Source: Cydia pomonella (taxonomy: Eukaryota > Arthropoda > Insecta > Lepidoptera > Tortricidae). Taken from it: DNA of 64,000 nucleotides. Of this stretch, positions 9,691 through 20,683 are shown piece after piece; position 1 is the stretch's first letter; every line of letters begins with the position of its first letter. Under the pieces are notes generated by a model, which saw nothing but the letters and a program-made list of their open reading frames with translations, ran no database searches and was not told where the DNA came from. Location: NCBI RefSeq assembly GCF_033807575.1, contig NC_084704.1, forward strand, positions 31,163,968 through 31,227,967, written 5' to 3'. The position numbers and the translations under genes are program-made.

Positions 9691-10626
9691 CACACACTTA
9701 TCAAACTTATTTACTCTGAAATTCATTAATTTTATCTCGAAAAAAAAAAACAATCACGTCTTACTTTATGGTTAGAAACTGCTTTATTTTTAGTTTAACT
9801 GACACTAAAATCAATTACACGACAGAAAAAAGTACTAAATAACTATTGTAGCACAGCATTGTTAAATATTTACGACTCTATACTTGGAAAAAGTACTTTA
9901 ATAAGTAGGTACGATAACAAAATTACCATGTGCAGGATTATTGTTTGACCAAGATTGTAACATACGGGTATTTATTTGGGTCACATACTGATTAAATAAA
10001 CCTAACTAAAGTTGGTTGTAACACCTACTGTAAATGTTTTCTGGTCGTTTTTAAACTGTGCTACGGAAAACATGTTTCGGTGTAAAAAACTACATTAATT
10101 CAAAGTTTATTTATTTTAGGATTTATAATGAAAACTGATTATCTTTTATTTAACTGTTCGTATCGAAGTACCTAACTATACTCTGTCTCTTTAGGTATTT
10201 AAATATAAGTAAACAAAATCTACCCTCAAATGTCTCCTTATGGTAGATGAAAACATTACATGATCAAATAATGTAGGTTAAAGTCAGGTTGTTCAGCGAT
10301 CCAGTGGTTGAGTATTTGGTTGCTTAACCAGTAAATGTTATAACTACCCGGAAATTTACAAATTGTTTGTTTACTTTTATTTAAATACCTAAAAATACAG
10401 GAACTTTGTAGCTGTATATCCATATAAATACATTGTCTATTAAATTGTTTGTTAAAATATTTACGTAGATGGCCAAGATACCGGCTTCGCCTAGTCTGGT
10501 CACTGATGTTACGAGTATGATGTAGGTATAGTGTACTGATATTGTTAAACCTGTTTTTGTGAAATAAATCATTTTATATTTTGTATTGTTTTGTCTTCCA
10601 AATAAATAAATAAATAGTGATAACTA
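9691..10626. other. Unassigned AT-rich stretch
   Basis: No supported gene. A short AAATAAATAAATA run lies at about 10600. Confidence 0.45.
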
Positions 10627-11051
10627 TATACACCGTGTTTTTTTTCTGAGCTTAAATTAAGTAACTTTCTCAAAGACACCGGTATTCTAATTAACTACAT
10701 TTCGGAGATAATAATTTTTTTTTTTCTTATAAGGCCCTTAAGAGCGTGTACACTTGCCTTAGGGCCTGAGTACATATTGATTAGTGTTTAGTACGAGTTT
10801 ATTCATTTGCAACTAAAGTTAAGTACTATCTCGGACGCTCGATGTTCGAAATGACATTGATATGTCACAATTTTCAATCGTTTGGTTAAATCAAATGTAA
10901 TGCCCGTGTTACAATTACGCTACGCTATATGCAACATTTATTAATTAAAAAAAAATGGTATATTTTTTTAGGTGACTATGCCATTCAGTTTCCTTAAACG
11001 TACTTACCCATGCCCCGGAGTTAACGGAATCCAATAAAAACACGGTGTATA
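10627..11051. repeat. MITE with TACACCGTGTTTTT termini
   Basis: TATACACCGTGTTTTT at 10627-10642 is inverted exactly at 11036-11051. TATA or TA borders suggest a TA-type target duplication. The right part carries GGAGTTAACGGAATCC, which I recall from many lepidopteran copies. About 425 bp, non-coding. Confidence 0.75.
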
Positions 11052-11095
11052 ATACATTGAGCTGTGACATAAATGTATGAAAGACTTCATGCTTG

Positions 11096-12201
11096 TGTTA
11101 AACAATTGTTAATAATGAAATAATACTCAAAGCCCTGAGCGAGTCATATTTATTTCAAAACTGCTACTCCTACTATTTATTAATAGCAAAAGCCTAAAGC
11201 GCAATTATTTCTCAACTACTTACGCCAAGATGTCATTTGACAGTAAAATCAAATAAGGGATACTTAATTAATGTTAATTTAGAATAAGGAAAACCATTGT
11301 GCAGGTATCATATTTATTTACACATTATCAAAATCATATGCACGTTTATTAAACTATAAATTACGTAATCACGATTATAGAAACCATAATGCACAATAAT
11401 AGTTAAATCTAGAAAACCTAGCTTCCTAAATGATAAGTACTAAATACTAGAATACCTACCTACCTACCTAGGTATTCTAGTATTACTGGCAATATTAAAT
11501 AACGATTTAAATTACAACTGAATTGTTAAGCAAAGACGACTTTAACTGAATTTAAATAATTAATCTTAACTTTCATAACCCTATTCAAAATAGAACACTA
11601 TTAACAGCATAGTACAATTTGCAACGTCTATAGAGCTAATCACTATCACTATAGTTTAACGGTTAAATACAAAACGTTAGAATTTAAATTAAAGCTTGAT
11701 ATTAACCACAAACGCGACCGCTATTTAAATACAATGAAGAAAGCAACCAAAAGCCGTTAGACACTAATTGTAAAATCAACAAACAGCTAAATCTACCAAA
11801 AACACAGGTAATAGCAGGCAATTACTAAATCTAGTACTTATCTTTTAGCACTATCCCAACAACCAATTTACAGTTGTTTTCGCTACCAAAGTTCCAAGCG
11901 TAATGGCCGCGTCGGTCTAAATTTTCAAACGGCTGGATAACGAACTCCCCTCCAATAATCTGGTTACAGTTGCCTCGGCTAATCACGTTGCGAGGTTCCA
12001 GTGGCGTGATTGGTACGAACGTCGCTGATTGGTCCGTTTGGTAGGAATGCTGGCGCCATAGTTGCGACGAGCGAGTGCCCTCTTGCGGCCATGATAGAAA
12101 CGGAGTGGTGTGACGTGTTGATGGCAGTGACGTTGCTCCATCGACGCAACCGTTGCGCCATCTATTTGCTGCTCGAGAGACTTCTATGGCCGTTATTGAC
12201 A
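11096..12201 (-). repeat. gypsy-1 3' LTR (1106 bp)
   Basis: The boundaries are set by divergence from the other LTR and by TGT...ACA ends next to the CTTG duplication. It contains a palindrome AATACTAGAATACCT / AGGTATTCTAGTATT (11443-11457, 11470-11484) whose centre holds three extra ACCT units compared with the 5' LTR. Its U3-side third (about 11880-12200) is GC-rich and has an open frame of 123 codons beginning at GTG, which I treat as non-coding. Confidence 0.95.
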
Positions 12202-12580
12202 CTCGTCCATCCTGACGACTTTGCGACTCTGCAAAGGAAAAAAAAAGAAAACAAGGATTATCTGATTTTCATCACTAATAGAGATAGTATAAATTACCCA
12301 AGTAAAAACCATAATATGTCAATTTTGATTTGAATCTCATCCACTTTAATTTTCCATCAATTAATCCATTATAACCAATATATATTTCCATTCTTAAACC
12401 ATAGTCACTCCATTAATAGCCAACATTCATATCCAATAATAAACTATTCCATCCAACAAATATCTCAAATTTGTCTTTTAAACCAATAAATAACCATATA
12501 ACTTCTTTCATATATTTTTGCTTGTTTCATAATTTATCCAAGTCCTTTATCCCAAATAAATAGAAATATCCAAGGCTAAT
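12202..12580 (-). other. gypsy-1 region between pol stop and 3' LTR
   Basis: About 380 bp of AT-rich untranslated sequence. The polypurine tract expected just before the 3' LTR is poor; the minus strand reads AGGATGGACGAG at the junction. There is no env-like frame. Confidence 0.7.
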
Positions 12581-15205
12581 TTATCCTTCCAGTAAATCAA
12601 TTAACTCCTCTGTACTATCTACCTGACTATCATCAGAACTACTTTCTGTCACATCAGTCTCCCTCTGAAATCTCTTTATTGAATCCGAAGATACTAAAGC
12701 TTCAAACCGCTTATAGCCCTTCACTCCTTTAAGCGACGTAATTACGTACCTATAGTTACCTGCCACTTTTGTAATCTTATATGGTCCACTGAATTTTTCT
12801 TTCAGTTTCCGCCTCACGTTGATGTTTCTATCAGCCGCGCCTTTCCACAGTACTAAATCATTTACCTTGTACTTCGTTGGTCGTTTCCGCTTTGCATTAA
12901 AATGTTTTTGCATGACCTCTGCCGTTCTTTTAAGATTACCTGATGCAGTGCACCGAGTTTGCTCCGCAGTTTGTTCGTCGTCGAAGGAATTTCCTGCTAT
13001 TGCTTGATATCTGCTACGGCTTGCGCTAAACATTAGTTTGAAAGGAGTAAATCCAGTAGATGAACTATGTAAATTGTTCATACCCCAAGTCACCTCAGAC
13101 AGCTTCATATCCCAGTCTCTCTCGTTGTCCACGCTGGTATTTAATGAGTCTAATAATGTACGGTTATACCTTTCAACCTGACCGTTAGCACGAGGGCACG
13201 CTACTGCGTTAATGATATGTTTGATAAAGTTTTCTAAACAGAATTGTTTGAAACTTTTGCTCTTAAAACAGGAACCACTGTCGGATATTATTCGTTTCGG
13301 ATATCCAAACGAACAAAATATATTAGATAGAGAACTTATTACCTCTCGAGCCCTCGTGGTTTTCACAGGAACTGCCCAAGTGAATTTTGTGAAGGAATCG
13401 ACAACCATTAGCAAATAACAGTTACCTGCATGGCTCTTGTAGAACGGTCCCAGATGATCAATGTGCACTGTATGAAGTGGCTCTGCTATCTTCTCAATCG
13501 GGTGAAGTTCACCCTCAGCTCGCCCATACTGACTCCTCTTGTACAGACAATCTAGACAGGCGTTTACATACTTACGTATAAATCTAGTCATACTAGGGAA
13601 CCAAAAGGTGTCCTTGATAATCTGTTCACAGCGTTTTAACCCGGGGTGTCCAATACAGTCGTGAAATTTTCGTAACACATTCCACCTCCCGTACTTAGGT
13701 ACAACCAATCTTTCCTTACCACCTGCAATAACTCTATACAACCGCTCTTCTTTTAACTTATAATTGTTTTTAATATCGGGTTCGGCCTCACCTGATTCCA
13801 GTTTGGTTTTGATGATACGAATCTTTTCATCCTGATTTTGAAGACAGACAATCCAATCGAAGACATCAATAGTGTTGATATCAATTACTTGCGGAGGCTC
13901 GACCGGACTTCTGCTGAGGGCGTCTACGTGACTATGGGACTTACCAGGTTTATGTTCTACTTCCATGTCGTATTCCTGAATAAGTAGCCACCATCGTGCT
14001 ATTCTTGGAGTTAAATCCTTTTTCTGGAAAGTGTAACGCACTGCAGAGCAATCTGTGACCACTTTAAAATGGTTACCTACCAGGTAAATGCGGAACCGTC
14101 TTAAAGACTCCACGACTGCCAAGGTTTCGAGCTCGTAAGAATGATACATCGATTCTTCTTTGCTCGTTTTTCGACTAAAGTAGGATATGGGTTTTAAATT
14201 ACCGTCTTGCTTTTGAAGTAGAATACCAGCTAATCCTCTGCTACTGGCATCTGTATGAACCTCGAAATCGCCTTCTCGGCGAAAGAGAGAGAGAAGAGGA
14301 CGAGTTGTTAATACCTTTTTCAACTCCTGGAAAGCTTTTTGTTGTTGTGGGCCCCACTCCCAGCCAACATTTTTCTGCAGCAACCTGTATAGATCATAAG
14401 CAATACCTGCATAGTTTTGGACAAACTTTCTGAAGTAACTGGTGAGCCCCAGGAACATACGCAGCTCATGAATGTTAGTCGGCTCCTTATACGCCAACAC
14501 TGCGTCGATTTTTTTACTACCTGGTCTGATACCTTCCTCACAGATTTCATAGCCCAAGTAATCAATTTTTGTTTGCAAAAAGAAGCATTTCTCCAGATTC
14601 AAAGTCAACCCTGCATCTCTAATTATTTGCAATACTACCTTCAAAAGATCAAGACCTTCCTCTATGGAGTTTGTAGGGAGCAGCACATCATCAATATAAG
14701 GCAAAACCTTGTCATGGCGCAGAGTTGAGAATATACGATCCATTAACCGCTGGAAAACTGCAGGTGAATTCGCGAGGCCGAATGGCATCCGAAGGAATTC
14801 GTAATGCCCTTCAGGTGTTACAAAACCAGTTTTATGAATATCGTCTTTAGCTACCGGAATCTGATAAAACCCTTGAGACAAATCGAGGCTTGTAAAATAT
14901 TTTTTTCCACCTAACTTTTCGATATGCTCCTCTATAACCGGCAAAGGATATTTGTCCTTCACTGTTATGCTGTTAAGTTTCCTAAAGTCTACACAAAGAC
15001 GAAAATCTCCATTTTTCTTACGTACCAGGATAATTGGGCTCGCGTAATTGGAGGTGGATTCCCTAATGATTCCATTAGACAACATATCCTCAATCTTCTC
15101 CCTCATCACGGTCTTCTCAGAGTAAGATAACCTATAAGGCCTGTAACATACCGGCTTATCGGAATTTAGCTCAATGTTAAGTTCGATTTTGTTCGTAACT
15201 CCCAA
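12581..15205 (-). CDS. gypsy-1 polyprotein, pol part (reverse transcriptase, RNase H, integrase)
   Basis: This is the downstream half of one long polyprotein gene, cut from its upstream half by the LINE at 15212-17767. Numbering from 15205: reverse transcriptase about 10-200 with the catalytic YIDD at 170-173; RNase H about 310-430 with Asp319 in HTDAS; integrase zinc region about 515-555 (HPGLKRC...CLDC) and catalytic core with Asp583 (HIDHLG), Asp642 (SDSGS) and Glu678 (NGQVERY), giving DD35E spacing. It would copy the RNA into cDNA and integrate it. The frame is free of stops, but its first codon is ATT from the split gene, so there is no true start here. Non-functional in this copy because of the insertion. 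Confidence 0.93.
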   Translation of the reverse strand: MGVTNKIELNIELNSDKPVCYRPYRLSYSEKTVMREKIEDMLSNGIIRESTSNYASPIILVRKKNGDFRLCVDFRKLNSITVKDKYPLPVIEEHIEKLGGKKYFTSLDLSQGFYQIPVAKDDIHKTGFVTPEGHYEFLRMPFGLANSPAVFQRLMDRIFSTLRHDKVLPYIDDVLLPTNSIEEGLDLLKVVLQIIRDAGLTLNLEKCFFLQTKIDYLGYEICEEGIRPGSKKIDAVLAYKEPTNIHELRMFLGLTSYFRKFVQNYAGIAYDLYRLLQKNVGWEWGPQQQKAFQELKKVLTTRPLLSLFRREGDFEVHTDASSRGLAGILLQKQDGNLKPISYFSRKTSKEESMYHSYELETLAVVESLRRFRIYLVGNHFKVVTDCSAVRYTFQKKDLTPRIARWWLLIQEYDMEVEHKPGKSHSHVDALSRSPVEPPQVIDINTIDVFDWIVCLQNQDEKIRIIKTKLESGEAEPDIKNNYKLKEERLYRVIAGGKERLVVPKYGRWNVLRKFHDCIGHPGLKRCEQIIKDTFWFPSMTRFIRKYVNACLDCLYKRSQYGRAEGELHPIEKIAEPLHTVHIDHLGPFYKSHAGNCYLLMVVDSFTKFTWAVPVKTTRAREVISSLSNIFCSFGYPKRIISDSGSCFKSKSFKQFCLENFIKHIINAVACPRANGQVERYNRTLLDSLNTSVDNERDWDMKLSEVTWGMNNLHSSSTGFTPFKLMFSASRSRYQAIAGNSFDDEQTAEQTRCTASGNLKRTAEVMQKHFNAKRKRPTKYKVNDLVLWKGAADRNINVRRKLKEKFSGPYKITKVAGNYRYVITSLKGVKGYKRFEALVSSDSIKRFQRETDVTESSSDDSQVDSTEELIDLLEG

Positions 15206-15211
15206 TTAATT
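15205..15211. repeat. 7-bp target duplication (left) of the nested LINE
   Basis: ATTAATT here and at 17768-17774 flank the LINE. A single copy between the two halves keeps the gypsy-1 reading frame continuous, which confirms the duplication. Confidence 0.9.
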
Positions 15212-17767
15212 ACGAAGCCATTCGTCAAGAAATCGATGCGTCTGATTATACATCTGTGTTATCGGCATCCGATGCCAATATTGCGGCAAACCGACTTGTA
15301 GCTACTCTTTCTTCGATCATTAAAAAACACACTAATGTAGTTACAATTCGTAGAAAGGATAGAACAATCAAGCCCTGGATAACCCCCGGACTGTTGAGGT
15401 GCATAAAAAACAGAGACTATCTCCATAAAAAAGCAAAAAAGTCACCTGAAAACTTGACGCTAAAACTAACCTATTCCAGATATCGCAATTTTTGCAATAA
15501 GTTACTTCGTAAATTAAAGACTGAATATGAAAGAGATGAGTTTATGAAATGTAAAAATAACGCAAAAGCTACTTGGAACTTAATTAAAACTATAACCCAA
15601 ACTAAACGTACTCCTACGTCTTCAAATGACCTACTATGCGCAGCTAATTCGCCTTTAGAAGCAGTTAATTCAATGAACAAATTCTTTGCTAACATAGGCA
15701 AAACATTGGCTTCCAACATTAGAACTGTCATGCTTCCTACTAATCGTACCTATGGCTCAAACTCCCAATGTAATTCGCTTGTTATTTTAGAAGTCACTGA
15801 ATCAGAGACCGCAAAAATTCTAAAAAACCTTCGCAGCGATTGTTCCACTGGCTGGGACGGTATACCGCCAAAAGTATTAAAAAACTCACTTCATTCGCTC
15901 ATCCCGGTGATCACTCATATTTGTAACACTTCTATCAGAACTGGAACATTTCCCAATGCATTTAAAAAGGCTCTAGTTCACCCTATTTACAAAAGCGGGG
16001 ACCAAGCTGACTTTAATAATTATAGACCGATTTCCGTCCTAACCACTTTGTCAAAGGTCTTGGAGAGAGTTATGAATTCTGCATTGGTAAAATACCTAGA
16101 ACGCTACAATCTCATTGCTGATAACCAATACGGCTTTCGCGCTAATAGGTCCACAGAAGACGCGGTCGCCGACCTAACTAGATTTATAACACGCAACCTT
16201 GACGAAAAACGACGTTGTCTTGGTGTATTTCTGGACCTATCCAAGGCCTTTGACACAGTATCGGTTCCTATATTATTACGTAAACTGGAAAACATCGGTA
16301 TCCGTGGTACTTCATTAAAAATGTTCCAAGATTACCTATCTAACCGCACCCAATCCGTTAAGCTTAATAATTTTATAAGTGCCGAAGAAACTATAGACTA
16401 CGGAGTGCCTCAAGGCAGCATTTTGGGGCCCACGCTGTTCCAGATTTATGTAAATCAACTGTGTCAACTGTCCCTGGAAAACTGTAGAATCATTGCCTAT
16501 GCCGATGATACGGCCTTACTATTCCATGGCTCCGATTGGGCTGAGGCGAAAATGCATGCAGAAAATGGCCTAAAAATTGTAATGCAATGGCTAAAGGCTA
16601 ATCTGCTGACTCTTAACTTAGACAAAACAAAATTCATTCCATTCGCAATTACTAGTCCGTCACTGCCCGTACCATCGTTTACCATAAAATGTCACATTTG
16701 TCAGTCACCCTCTCCTAACTGTCTTTGCTCTTCCCTTACCCAAGTTCCAACCATAAAATACCTTGGTGTCACTCTTGTCCAAAAATTAGATTGGCATACC
16801 CACATAGACTCCCTGATTTCCCGTGTCAGGAAACTGATGTACGTTTTTAAAAAACTTCGCTGCTCGGCTAGTCATAATATTATAATGATGGCGTATAAGT
16901 CCCTCTGTCAGTCTCTTGTCACCTACTGTATCCCATTATGGGGAGCCGCCGGTAAAACAGCAATGCTCAAGCTGGAGCGCGCTCAAAGAGCAGTGCTAAA
17001 GGTCGCAACATCAAAACCTTATAGATACCCAACAGCCAAACTATATGCCGAATGTAATGTTCTGTCTGTTAGACAATTGTACATTTTCCGTGCCATCCTA
17101 CGCAGACATCGATGTCTTCCTCTATCTACGACAGGTCTTAAAAAACGTCTTAAACAAACTGTCTGTCCAGTAGAACTCCAGCGAACAGTCTTTGCAAGTC
17201 GTCAATTTCTAGCAATGAGTGCAAGAATTTACAATAAAATCAACAAACGGCTAGATATCTATAAATTAAACCGCTACGACTGCAAATCGAAGTTACTAAC
17301 CTGGCTCCAAACACAAACTTACCAGGAAACTGAAAGCCTTTTATGCTGCCAAAAATAAATCTACCCTGACAAACCCTTTACACATAATATATAAATAAGT
17401 TCTCAATATAAATTGTATTAAAGTAAACCAAAGTAGATATAAATTTTGTCACATTATATTAAAACTGAAATATTGTTTTTTTTTTTTTTTTTTTTTTTTC
17501 TTCATACTTATTGTCGGTATACTGTACTGTACACTTTTTTCTCTGTTATAATAGATGTTATTTCTGCTGCCACTACTGTGTAACCTTTAGCGGAGGAATC
17601 GCTGACTCCCGAGTCACAGGCTCTGACCTAGTTCGGGAGACAAAAGCTGGACCCTGGTGAAACCATTACAAACCTAATTATAAGTTTCTCTGTATCTAGT
17701 ATAATATCGACACTCTATACTGTGTTAGGTTTTAAAGTGAATAAAGATTTATTTATTATTATTATTT
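15212..17767 (+). mobile_element. 5'-truncated LINE (LINE-2) nested inside gypsy-1
   Basis: 2556 bp in opposite orientation to gypsy-1, ending in a TTATTATTA tail with AATAAA-like motifs just before it and flanked by ATTAATT. The sequence is open in frame right to the 5' junction, so truncation fell at the end of the endonuclease region. The 3' UTR (17359-17767) holds a T run at 17477-17499 and a GC-rich patch at 17580-17660. It is younger than gypsy-1. Confidence 0.93.
15214..17358 (+). pseudogene. LINE-2 reverse transcriptase ORF, 5'-truncated
   Basis: About 715 codons with no internal stop, covering the linker after the endonuclease (PWITPGLLRCIKNRD) and the full reverse transcriptase. 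Motifs, numbering from the GTG at 15256: NYRPISVLTTLSK, the FLDLSKAFDT block, GVPQGSILGPTLF, and catalytic YADD at 415-418, followed by a Cys-rich CHICQSPSPNCLC segment and YLGVTL. The N-terminal endonuclease and any ORF1 are absent, so this copy cannot retrotranspose by itself. Jockey/CR1-superfamily by motif style; clade uncertain. No ATG start exists at the 5' end, and any Met codon within is incidental. Confidence 0.9.
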
Positions 17768-19569
17768 ATTAATTCACGCGTGTCCTCTGAAAAACAATCC
17801 GAAAATTCTTGCAAAATCTGACTCAATTTTTTTAAAACCGATGGATCCTGAATCCCGCATTTAATCTTACTAACGTCTACTTTCATTATCGAATTTACCA
17901 ATACATCTGTTCCTCGAGGAGCAGACACGGATGTTTCTTCCACTACATACCCTCTAACTAGCAGTTGCCCCTTTTTAAAAGCCAAAGGATTCGTACCCTG
18001 ATTTATAACAAAGACAGAATTAACTGGAGCACAGTAAAGAGAAGAGGGAATGCTGTACTCTACATCATTAAACCTACAAGAGCGAGTATCCACAAACAAT
18101 ACAGTGGAATCTTGAAGAATTTCGTTACTATCAGTCTCCACAAATTGAGCCGTATTAGCAGGAATAACCGTATCTGAAGAACAGATCAATCTTACCTTTG
18201 AAACCTCTGCATCTGCACAAATCGAACTTATATGGACTATCTCCTCGTTGGCAGGCTCCTGCTTACTCCTCTCGAAGGTAACCGTTGATCCTTGAATAAC
18301 TAACCTGTACAGACCATTATTAAGAACTGGCTGACCTACAAAGACATCGGCTCCTTTCAGGGGAATGTTGACCACCAATGCTTCAGATTTAACTTTAACC
18401 CCGTCGATAATAAACTCTACCGATACCTGACCACAACAACTGACTTGTGGCCCGTAAAGCCCATTAATAAACATGTTGCATGGTTGTAAATTGAGATTTA
18501 GTTTACGAGAGCATTCCAATGTAATCAGATTCCGTCGGGCCCCCGAGTCTAAATAGGCTCTTACCTGATGACCATTTAAACTGATGTTTTTATAATAGCA
18601 ATCATTTACCTGGGAGTCAACAAGGTTCACCGAAGCCTTCCGGAAACACTGCTCTGTCTTGTGGTTCGTCTTCCCACAAACGTCACATTTAACAGCGTTG
18701 GGATTCTTCGGACACGACCGCACGACGTGACCTGCTTCCTTGCATAAAAAACAGGTTACAGATGGTTTGTTTGATGATGATGTAGACTTCTGTTCTCCTG
18801 CGATCACTTCCTTTGATGTACCAGGAGCGTTAAAATCTCTGCCACGCGTTGAATATTGTCGGTTTGGAGGTCCCTTTTTCTCATCGTTCATGCACAAGAA
18901 CTGAGAATATAACTCACCAGGGGTTCTGTAGTTACCTGCTCTTGCCGAGGTCTTTAAGTGAAATGGTAGCCCTTCGATCAAACAAGACACAGCCTTATCA
19001 CCAGTGATTTCGCATTTAGTTAACATGCTACATTTAGAGTAAAAATAGTGTGTCATTGTCTCACCAAACAATTTCTTTCTATAGATCATTTCCTTAAGAG
19101 CTTCCGCATAATCCATGTTTTGAGGAAAAGCTTCAAGAATTCGCTCCTTCCATTCAAACCATGTCATTTCGTAGCTCCGTAAAGCATTATGCCACATCTT
19201 TGCTAAACCCGACAGGCGTGACTGCATATAATAGCTTTTAACACTATCAGACCAACCGTGAATTGCGCCCAGTTGTTCAATTTTGTTGAGCCATTGTTGC
19301 GCTGGTAGCTCCGACTTCTCAGGATCAAACTCCGGGATAATGTCAGGTTTCACCATAACACCATAATAATTTGGATTGATCCTACCAGGTTCATCCAGCG
19401 CAGCAGGCGGCTCGCGATCCACAGATTCTCGCGGCCGCCAAGGAGCCCAACGCCTAGGTGTACGCTCACGGCTGCGCCTGCGGCTACTGCTGCTGCGTTC
19501 TCGTCGTTCCAGTCGCGTGTTGTCCCACCGCACCGGGCTACGGGACCTGCTCCTACTATGTGAATCCAT
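17749..19569 (-). CDS. gypsy-1 polyprotein, gag-protease part
   Basis: Starts at ATG 19569, 16 nt from the 5' LTR. The N-terminus is an Arg/Ser-rich tail (residues 1-50). The capsid-like region is about 75-235, followed by two CCHC zinc knuckles (Cys273/Cys276/His281/Cys286 and Cys295/Cys298/His303/Cys308) that would bind the RNA. The aspartic protease has its active Asp-Ser-Gly at 341-343. The genuine coding runs to the LINE junction near 17768; the last few residues (an Asn run and Lys) come from the LINE tail. Gag and pol appear to be one fused frame with no shift. Interrupted by the LINE. Confidence 0.92.
   Translation of the reverse strand: MDSHSRSRSRSPVRWDNTRLERRERSSSSRRRSRERTPRRWAPWRPRESVDREPPAALDEPGRINPNYYGVMVKPDIIPEFDPEKSELPAQQWLNKIEQLGAIHGWSDSVKSYYMQSRLSGLAKMWHNALRSYEMTWFEWKERILEAFPQNMDYAEALKEMIYRKKLFGETMTHYFYSKCSMLTKCEITGDKAVSCLIEGLPFHLKTSARAGNYRTPGELYSQFLCMNDEKKGPPNRQYSTRGRDFNAPGTSKEVIAGEQKSTSSSNKPSVTCFLCKEAGHVVRSCPKNPNAVKCDVCGKTNHKTEQCFRKASVNLVDSQVNDCYYKNISLNGHQVRAYLDSGARRNLITLECSRKLNLNLQPCNMFINGLYGPQVSCCGQVSVEFIIDGVKVKSEALVVNIPLKGADVFVGQPVLNNGLYRLVIQGSTVTFERSKQEPANEEIVHISSICADAEVSKVRLICSSDTVIPANTAQFVETDSNEILQDSTVLFVDTRSCRFNDVEYSIPSSLYCAPVNSVFVINQGTNPLAFKKGQLLVRGYVVEETSVSAPRGTDVLVNSIMKVDVSKIKCGIQDPSVLKKLSQILQEFSDCFSEDTRELINNNNK
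17768..17774. repeat. 7-bp target duplication (right) of LINE-2
   Basis: ATTAATT, matching 15205-15211. Confidence 0.9.
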
Positions 19570-19585
19570 ATCCCACTTCTGAAAA
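19570..19585 (-). promoter_or_regulatory. gypsy-1 candidate primer binding site
   Basis: On the minus strand, directly after the 5' LTR, the sequence TCAGAAGTGGG resembles the complement of a tRNA-Leu 3' end (from memory). The expected TGG start is not intact, so this is tentative. Confidence 0.4.
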
Positions 19586-20679
19586 TGTTAAACAATTGTT
19601 AATAATGAAATAATACTCAAAGCCCTGAGCGAGTCATATTTATTTCAAAACTGCTACTCCTACTATTTATTAATAGCAAAAGCCTAAAGCGCAATTATTT
19701 CTCAACTACTTACGCCAAGATGTCATTTGACAGTAAAATCAAATAAGGGATACTTAATTAATGTTAATTTAGAATAAGGAAAACCATTGTGCAGGTATCA
19801 TATTTATTTACACATTATCAAAATCATATGCACGTTTATTAAACTATAAATTACGTAATCACGATTATAGAAACCATAATGCACAATAATAGTTAAATCT
19901 AGAAAACCTAGCTTCCTAAATGATAAGTACTAAATACTAGAATACCTAGGTATTCTAGTATTACTGGCAATATTAAATAACGATTTAAATTACAACTGAA
20001 TTGTTAAGCAAAGACGACTTTAACTGAATTTAAATAATTAATCTTAACTTTCATAACCCTATTCAAAATAGAACACTATTAACAGCATAGTACAATTTGC
20101 AACGTCTATAGAGCTAATCACTATCACTATAGTTTAACGGTTAAATACAAAACGTTAGAATTTAAATTAAAGCTTGATATTAACCACAAACGCGACCGCT
20201 ATTTAAATACAATGAAGAAAGCAACCAAAAGCCGTTAGACACTAATTGTAAAATCAACAAACAGCTAAATCTACCAAAAACACAGGTAATAGCAGGCAAT
20301 TACTAAATCTAGTACTTATCTTTTAGCACTATCCCAACAACCAATTTACAGTTGTTTTCGCTACCAAAGTTCCAAGCGTAATGGCCGCGTCGGTCTAAAT
20401 TTTCAAACGGCTGGATAACGAACTCCCCTCCAATAATCTGGTTACAGTTGCCTCGGCTAATCACGTTGCGAGGTTCCAGTGGCGTGATTGGTACGAACGT
20501 CGCTGATTGGTCCGTTTGGTAGGAATGCTGGCGCCATAGTTGCGACGAGCGAGTGCCCTCTTGCGGCCATGATAGAAACGGAGTGGTGTGACGTGTTGAT
20601 GGCAGTGACGTTGCTCCATCGACGCAACCGTTGCGCCATCTATTTGCTGCTCGAGAGACTTCTATGGCCGTTATTGACA
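19586..20679 (-). repeat. gypsy-1 5' LTR (1094 bp)
   Basis: Matches the 3' LTR at every position I compared, apart from lacking three ACCT units in the palindrome at 19933-19962. It would carry the promoter and, in the other LTR, the RNA end signals; I cannot place the TATA box or polyadenylation site with confidence. Confidence 0.95.
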
Positions 20680-20683
20680 CTTG

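Larger units (their letters stand above)
11092..20683 (-). mobile_element. Ty3/gypsy LTR retrotransposon (gypsy-1), full-length, split by a LINE
   Basis: The element runs on the minus strand: 5' LTR 19586-20679, gag-protease-pol polyprotein gene, 3' LTR 11096-12201. The 4-bp target duplication CTTG lies at 11092-11095 and 20680-20683. LTRs start TGTTAA and end TTGACA. The LTRs are the same apart from a 12-bp indel as far as I compared them, so insertion was recent. Without the nested LINE (15212-17767) the element is about 7.0 kb. Domain order protease-RT-RNase H-integrase places it in Ty3/gypsy; the lineage may be mdg3-like, but that is uncertain. No envelope gene is present. Confidence 0.95.

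Noticed and set aside
11831..12202. 123-codon open frame in both gypsy-1 LTRs (also 20309-20680)
   Set aside because: Starts at GTG at the LTR edge, has no domain, and is repeated only because LTRs are. It is explained by a GC-rich U3 region.
11092..20683. Endogenous virus with envelope
   Set aside because: No env-like frame between the pol stop and the 3' LTR; it is a plain LTR retrotransposon.
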